23,945 nucleotides of DNA, from positions 1 through 23,945 of IMG/VR virus record IMGVR_UViG_3300031877_000010; one strand, given 5' to 3'. Position 1 is the stretch's first letter. Every line of letters starts with the position of its first letter. This document shows, piece by piece, positions 21,757-23,945 of the stretch. The DNA comes from a virus. A program made the position numbers and the translations under genes. The notes below the pieces were generated by a model. It did not search any database, was not told where the DNA came from, and was given only the letters and a program-made list of their open reading frames with translations.

Positions 21757-21779
21757 CCACTTACAATAGTAGTAAGTGG
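21757..21779. repeat. Inverted repeat, 8-bp arms
   Basis: CCACTTAC (21757-21764) and GTAAGTGG (21772-21779) pair around the loop AATAGTA. It sits just after a TATA-like TTTTATAC (21747-21754), so a plus-strand transcript would begin inside it. Confidence 0.55.
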
Positions 21780-21840
21780 ACTCCCGTTCCCAGCGGAGGG
21801 ATCAATCCGGGGGATGTGAGGTCCCAACATACTCTTCGGA

Positions 21841-21857
21841 AGCTCAGTCACTGAGCT
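21841..21857. repeat. Inverted repeat, 8-bp arms, 1-nt centre
   Basis: AGCTCAGT (21841-21848) and ACTGAGCT (21850-21857) are perfect reverse complements around one C. The almost zero spacer favours a protein-binding palindrome over an RNA hairpin. Confidence 0.55.
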
Positions 21858-21990
21858 CCTCTTAAATAGCTCCATTATTTTTTCAGAGCGTTTTTCAGGC
21901 TCTTTCATCAGTTCAATGGTGGGGCGGAATTCCACCTTGCCCGAGTGTCGTTGGTTGTTTATCGAACTATGTCAGGCTTACATTTGACAG

Positions 21991-22011
21991 TACCTCCCCC
22001 TGGGGGAGGTA
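21991..22011. repeat. Perfect palindrome, 10-bp arms
   Basis: TACCTCCCCC (21991-22000) and GGGGGAGGTA (22002-22011) pair around a single T. It is the strongest symmetric element in the window and lies 4 nt before a TATA-like CCTATATAAC (22016-22025), where a regulator or origin-binding protein could control transcription. Confidence 0.6.
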
Positions 22012-22015
22012 GTTA

Positions 22016-22025
22016 CCTATATAAC
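22016..22025 (+). promoter_or_regulatory. TATA-like element in the non-coding region
   Basis: CCTATATAAC matches an archaeal TATA box and would start plus-strand transcription near 22046. The first plus-strand gene downstream begins at 22223, so the transcript would have a long leader containing the GC hairpin at 22070-22089, or be a separate RNA. Confidence 0.4.
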
Positions 22026-22069
22026 AACTCATAAAGGAAGACTTGAGAGCACCCCTGGCTTGACGGTGG

Positions 22070-22089
22070 GCCAGCGCATGTGCGCTGGC
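22070..22089. repeat. GC-rich inverted repeat, 9-bp arms
   Basis: GCCAGCGCA (22070-22078) and TGCGCTGGC (22081-22089) pair with a 2-nt centre. Just upstream, CACC (22050-22053) can pair with GGTG (22065-22068). The T-rich run TATTTTCC follows, so an RNA hairpin or terminator is possible, although protein binding is not excluded. Confidence 0.5.
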
Positions 22090-22179
22090 GGTGTATTTTC
22101 CCCCGCAAACTCCCTCTTTTTTGTTAGTTTCATTTTCAGTGATCTCTGTCTGCTTTGTGGTTGTTTGTTGCGTGATAGG

Positions 22180-22190
22180 TTTTTTAAAGG
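22180..22190 (+). promoter_or_regulatory. TATA-like promoter for 22223 gene
   Basis: TTTTTTAAAGG at 22180-22190 lies about 38 nt before ATG 22223. Initiation near 22211 would leave a leader of about 12 nt next to GAGGTG (22206-22211). Confidence 0.45.
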
Positions 22191-22222
22191 TTGTAATTCT
22201 ACTGAGGTGTTTTGGTGTTGCT

Positions 22223-22402
22223 ATGGTTGATGTGGAGTATGCCAGGGGATGGGATGATTGCTTAGAGGCTGTGAATACCATTTTGACAAAGGCTAAGGAT
22301 ATGGCTGAGATTAAGAGGAAGGTTAGGACACTTCAGGAACTTGTCAAGGATAAGAAGTTTGAGAAGATCAGGTATGACTTAGGCGTTTTCGATGTTTTTT
22401 AG
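22223..22402 (+). CDS. Small conserved-looking archaeal protein (59 aa)
   Basis: ATG 22223 to TAG 22402 encodes a 59-residue protein starting MVDVEYARGWDDCLEAVNTIL and ending KKFEKIRYDLGVFDVF. The frame is open further upstream, but that stretch reads as hydrophobic non-coding sequence and lacks signals. Two amphipathic helices (EYARGWDDCLEAVNTILTKA and MAEIKRKVRTLQELVKDKKF) are visible; I recall similar E-Y-x-x-G-W-x-D-x-L-E-A short proteins in archaeal genomes and mobile elements, of unknown function. GAGGTG 12 nt upstream is the likely ribosome-binding site, behind a TATA-like box. Its stop overlaps the convergent gene at 22399 by 4 nt. Confidence 0.75.
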   Translation: MVDVEYARGWDDCLEAVNTILTKAKDMAEIKRKVRTLQELVKDKKFEKIRYDLGVFDVF

Positions 22403-22512
22403 TGTTTAGTTTCCTTTTCCTCTTTCCACAGCCAAGAACCAATCCAGATTCCAAGTATGCCTCCTACGGTGAAGCCAGCCATGAACACGCCAAACACAAA
22501 CAGCAAATCCAT
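22399..22512 (-). CDS. Small single-TM protein (37 aa)
   Basis: On the minus strand, ATG 22512 to TAA 22399 encodes MDLLFVFGVFMAGFTVGGIL followed by GIWIGSWLWKEEKETKH. One hydrophobic, Gly-rich helix (about 3-28) ends in a charged tail, the plan of a small membrane protein with its C-terminus in the cytoplasm. It lies 14 nt downstream of the Ada-like membrane protein on the same strand, so it is probably the last gene of that operon. The ribosome-binding site is weak (AGGA about 15 nt upstream). It converges on the 22223 gene. A chance ORF is possible, but the composition favours a real peptide. Confidence 0.5.
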   Translation of the reverse strand: MDLLFVFGVFMAGFTVGGILGIWIGSWLWKEEKETKH

Positions 22513-22526
22513 GCTTTCACTTCATT

Positions 22527-22814
22527 CTATCCTGGGTTGCATACTTCGCATGGGCGGTATCCGGCTGCTCTGGCTTCTGCTGGGCTGTCAAACCATATCT
22601 TATTTTCAGATTTGATTTTTTCAGCGTAGCGGCATGATGGCTTATGGTATACGTTGGATTCTTTGCTGGCGACAACCCGCTCAATTGTGGTTTGTTGATT
22701 TTGTGATGGGGTGCTCGTAGTAGGCGGCTTAGGTAGAGAGAGTAAATACAATGGGATAATCGTGCCTATCGCTATTAAAGACAAAGACGCAAAAATAATG
22801 TATTTTCGCTTCAT
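22527..22814 (-). CDS. Membrane-anchored Ada-type metal-binding protein
   Basis: A 95-residue protein. An N-terminal hydrophobic helix (about 5-27, IIFASLSLIAIGTIIPLYLLSL) anchors it or acts as signal peptide, followed by a Ser/Thr/Pro-rich linker. Residues about 46-93 read VVASKESNVYHKPSCRYAEKI and SPAEARAAGYRPCEVCNPG, the fold of the Ada N-terminal metal-binding domain, with Cys62 and the CxxC pair visible; the spacing Y-H-x-x-x-C fits. In Ada this domain repairs methyl phosphotriesters, but stand-alone versions, often membrane-linked, probably have other roles. The start ATG overlaps the stop of the upstream ribbon-helix-helix gene (ATGA), so the two are co-translated. Confidence 0.84.
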   Translation of the reverse strand: MKRKYIIFASLSLIAIGTIIPLYLLSLPKPPTTSTPSQNQQTTIERVVASKESNVYHKPSCRYAEKIKSENKIWFDSPAEARAAGYRPCEVCNPG

Positions 22815-22972
22815 TTCTGACCCTTCATAATTTCTTCGTATTTGAGGGTCACGAGAAGTCTAATTAGATCCGCATTTTTCTGAAGGCCATAGAATCTTTT
22901 GACTGCTTGGAACTTTTTTGCCATTTCACTTTCGAAAAGAACTCTTACGTTATATTCCTCTTTTTTCGTCAT
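22811..22972 (-). CDS. Ribbon-helix-helix regulator, paralogue of 23082 gene
   Basis: A 53-residue protein from ATG 22972 to TGA 22811. EYNVRVLFESEMAKKFQAVK, then GLQKNADLIRLLVTLKYEEI, align with the divergent gene at 23082 (LNVRVEFKEEMIQKFEAVK, then GLEINAEVLRLLVSDKFKEI) over the whole core. That is strand, helix 1, turn and helix 2 of a ribbon-helix-helix protein. It is the first gene of a minus-strand operon with the Ada-like and small TM proteins, overlapping by 4 nt. A TATA-like CAATATTTAAATG (minus strand) lies about 40 nt upstream. It probably binds the GTTACTC-type sites in the shared intergenic region. Confidence 0.77.
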   Translation of the reverse strand: MTKKEEYNVRVLFESEMAKKFQAVKRFYGLQKNADLIRLLVTLKYEEIMKGQK

Positions 22973-23081
22973 TTTGTTTCCATGTGTTACTCTCCGTTAC
23001 TCATCATTTAAATATTGTGTAATTATCTTAAGGAAAAGGCTTATATAGTTATTTAAAGTAACTTAGATGCACGGTGAGTAA
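22973..23081. promoter_or_regulatory. Divergent promoter region with repeated GTTACTC motif
   Basis: This 109-nt gap separates two paralogous ribbon-helix-helix genes. A plus-strand TATA box GGCTTATATAG is at 23038-23048, and a minus-strand one (CAATATTTAAATG) at 23005-23017. GTTACTC occurs at 22986-22992 and 22996-23002, 10 bp apart, so on the same DNA face. The reverse form AGTAAC is at 23057-23062 and GAGTAA at 23076-23081 just before the ATG. The four motif copies flank both start regions, as expected for operators. Confidence 0.6.
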
Positions 23082-23270
23082 ATGGGCGAAAAATTAAACG
23101 TGAGAGTTGAGTTCAAGGAAGAAATGATCCAAAAATTCGAGGCCGTCAAAAAATATCTGGGCTTAGAAATCAACGCAGAAGTCTTGCGATTGCTTGTAAG
23201 CGACAAGTTCAAAGAGATCCAGGATGAAGCCAGAAGTTTTGCAGCTATTGCCCAGGCGAAGGAGGTTTAG
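23082..23270 (+). CDS. Ribbon-helix-helix regulator
   Basis: A 62-residue protein. KLNVRVEFKEEMIQKFEAVKK, then YLGLEINAEVLRLLVSDKFKEI, form strand, helix 1, turn and helix 2. The strand residues (NVRVEF) would lie in the DNA major groove. The C-terminal 15 residues are Ala-rich and helical. It is divergent from its paralogue at 22972. The start ATG 23082 follows a GGTGAG site and a TATA box about 38 nt upstream. The next gene begins 7 nt after its stop, so it heads a plus-strand early operon of zinc-finger and zinc-binding proteins. Confidence 0.85.
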   Translation: MGEKLNVRVEFKEEMIQKFEAVKKYLGLEINAEVLRLLVSDKFKEIQDEARSFAAIAQAKEV

Positions 23271-23276
23271 GGGTTT

Positions 23277-23528
23277 TTGCCTAATCGTTTCTGCTATACC
23301 TGTAGGCACTACGTCAAAGATGGCAGCGGATTATGTACGGCGAAGGCTGAGCAACATGGACCCTACCACACATGCGATCAGCACGAATATTTCGGCACAA
23401 TTTTGGAGTGTCCACTCTGCGGATGGCCTCCGCAAAGGTTCTTCAGCCGATCAGCCTTGAAACGGCACATAACGAGGATGCACACGAGATCCCGCGCCCT
23501 TGAAGTCTTGCCAATCAAGGAGGCTTAA
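23277..23528 (+). CDS. C2H2 zinc finger protein
   Basis: An 83-residue protein from TTG 23277. The C-terminal part CPLCGWPPQRFFSRSALKRH then ITRMH is a C2H2 finger: the CxxC pair, the hydrophobic F and L positions, and the HxxxxH pair. An N-terminal part has CYTCRHY and further C/H residues (CTAKAEQHGPYHTCDQH), suggesting a second zinc site. C2H2 proteins are common in archaeal viruses, usually as transcriptional regulators. The preceding purine-rich AGGGG ends 3 nt before the TTG and GGAGG lies about 13 nt away. It follows the ribbon-helix-helix gene in the same operon. DNA binding is probable; targets are unknown. Confidence 0.8.
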   Translation: MPNRFCYTCRHYVKDGSGLCTAKAEQHGPYHTCDQHEYFGTILECPLCGWPPQRFFSRSALKRHITRMHTRSRALEVLPIKEA

Positions 23529-23531
23529 GCG

Positions 23532-23606
23532 TTGTCTGGTAAGTCGAAGTTGGAGCAGATCCGCAAGCGCCTTGCACAAAGGAAAGCCACAGGTCGAGGG
23601 GCGTGA
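23532..23606 (+). CDS. Possible basic micropeptide (24 aa)
   Basis: TTG 23532 to TGA 23606 encodes MSGKSKLEQIRKRLAQRKATGRGA... in two parts: an N-terminal KLEQIRKRLAQRK basic helix and a short Gly end. An AGGAGG at 23518-23523, 8 nt before the TTG, is among the best ribosome-binding sites in this operon. Its stop overlaps the GTG of the next gene (GTGA). It may be a real basic peptide or a leader that couples translation. Confidence 0.42.
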   Translation: MSGKSKLEQIRKRLAQRKATGRGA

Positions 23607-23945
23607 CTGACAAATTGACCGTCAAAACGACTGACAAATTTAAGCCAGGAGACAATGTTATCGTAATATCGCCTTATGCCTATGCACGCGGACCTTTCAC
23701 AGTCAGAAAATTCATTGACGACCTCATATTCGTTAAAAGGCGAAATGCTCCATTTGTGCAAAGCCAAGTGATACGGCTTAAACCTGGTCAAACAATGCAA
23801 GAGGCTTTGTTGGCTGAACTCCCGGAGAATCAGCGTTGCGAAGTCTGCGGTTGGAATCCGGCTCCTGAGCGTCATTTCCTAACGATTCCGGTTCCAGAAG
23901 CCTTTACACGAGTATGTATGGAGGATATGGCTGCTATCAAAAAGG
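23603..23945 (+). CDS. Zinc-binding protein, partial (runs off right edge)
   Basis: The frame from GTG 23603, which overlaps the preceding stop, is open to the window end (114 codons visible). It starts MTDKLTVKTTDKFKPGDNVIV, in which the DNA has an 11-base direct repeat (ACTGACAAATT) giving the doubled TDKL/TDKF. A small beta barrel (VIVISPYAYARGPFTVRKFI) follows, then CEVCGWNP near residue 79, in which CxxC could bind zinc, and a later Cys (VCMED). The C-terminus is outside the window. No family recognised; the CxxCGW motif also occurs in the C2H2 protein just upstream (CPLCGW), so the two may be related in that part. Confidence 0.72.
   Translation, partial: MTDKLTVKTTDKFKPGDNVIVISPYAYARGPFTVRKFIDDLIFVKRRNAPFVQSQVIRLKPGQTMQEALLAELPENQRCEVCGWNPAPERHFLTIPVPEAFTRVCMEDMAAIKK

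Larger units (their letters stand above)
21688..22222. other. 535-nt non-coding region rich in inverted repeats
   Basis: No convincing gene lies here; two minus-strand frames exist (21729-21935 and 21967-22281) but lack initiation signals and follow the palindromes. The stretch holds at least six inverted repeats: 21757-21779 (8-bp arms, 7-nt loop), 21841-21857 (8-bp arms, 1-nt centre), 21885-21903 (5-bp arms), 21918-21936 (5-bp arms), 21991-22011 (10-bp arms, 1-nt centre) and 22070-22089 (9-bp arms, 2-nt centre). AT-rich promoter-like boxes are interspersed. This density suggests an origin, a packaging or attachment region, or a set of regulatory RNAs or operators. No att core or iteron is identifiable. 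Confidence 0.55.

Noticed and set aside
21729-21935. Minus-strand open frame of 68 codons in the inverted-repeat region
   Set aside because: It starts at a GTG without a well-spaced ribosome-binding site, has no recognised motif, and its codons follow the palindromes (21757-21779, 21841-21857). Non-coding DNA is more likely, though a real small gene is not excluded.
21740-22100. tRNA or known structured RNA gene
   Set aside because: The hairpins do not form a cloverleaf and no conserved tRNA arm or RNA family sequence was recognised.
21967-22281. Minus-strand open frame of 104 codons
   Set aside because: Runs antisense across the promoter and start of the 22223 gene and through palindromes; low-complexity Thr/Gln-rich translation without domain features.
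22402-22629. Plus-strand open frame of 75 codons
   Set aside because: Antisense to the well-supported Ada-like protein and small TM gene; composition is not protein-like.
23525-23875. Minus-strand open frame of 116 codons at the right edge
   Set aside because: Antisense to the coupled zinc-binding gene starting at 23603, which has a CxxCGW motif and a stop-start overlap with its neighbour.

Overview
The window looks like part of the genome of a head-tailed virus (Caudoviricetes-type, HK97-fold capsid), or a provirus, of an archaeon. The morphogenesis set is nearly complete: portal, capsid protease/scaffold, decoration protein, major capsid protein, neck proteins, tail tube, tail chaperone, tape measure, hub and large terminase. 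An archaeal host is inferred from several signs: TATA-like boxes about 25-40 nt upstream of lone or leaderless starts, ribbon-helix-helix and C2H2 regulators, small proteins that resemble conserved short archaeal ORFs, and a large secreted protein full of N-glycosylation sequons. A mesophilic or moderately thermophilic uncultivated archaeal lineage is possible, but the sequence does not prove a specific host. No integrase, tRNA, rRNA, CRISPR array or insertion sequence is visible.

Layout. (1) 1-861, minus strand: a ribbon-helix-helix gene coupled to the portal gene, which runs off the left edge. (2) 934-4138, plus strand: zinc ribbon, protease-scaffold fusion, capsid decoration protein and major capsid protein. 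(3) 4189-6000: a cassette of zinc-binding proteins, a glycosyltransferase, a methyltransferase and a winged-helix protein, which may modify virion or host-surface components. (4) 6001-6182: non-coding, with a GC-rich foldable element and a promoter. (5) 6183-11905: structural and surface proteins, including a transglutaminase-like protease, a 1045-residue membrane-anchored glycoprotein and a protein with ten degenerate short repeats. (6) 11906-17146: the canonical neck-tail order (adaptor, gp10-like, tail terminator, tail tube, tail chaperone with an apparent +1 frameshift, an unusually short tape measure, hub). (7) 17143-21451: three small genes (two membrane proteins), a small-terminase candidate, the large terminase, and an ABC-ATPase/GNAT fusion. 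(8) 21452-22222: a hairpin terminator, one small minus-strand gene, and a non-coding stretch rich in perfect inverted repeats. (9) 22223-23945: early/regulatory-type small genes, among them a divergent pair of paralogous ribbon-helix-helix proteins, an Ada-type metal-binding membrane protein, a C2H2 finger protein and a partial zinc-binding protein at the right edge.

Genes are packed tightly, with many ATGA, GTGA and TTGA stop-start overlaps and frequent TTG or GTG starts, so the structural region is probably made from long polycistronic RNAs. The points most worth following up are the ABC-GNAT fusion beside the terminase, the apparent +1 frameshift in the tail chaperone, the one-base disruption at the start of the tail-tube gene, the probable nested scaffold start, the very short tape measure, the protease plus giant glycoprotein pair, and the palindrome-rich non-coding region.
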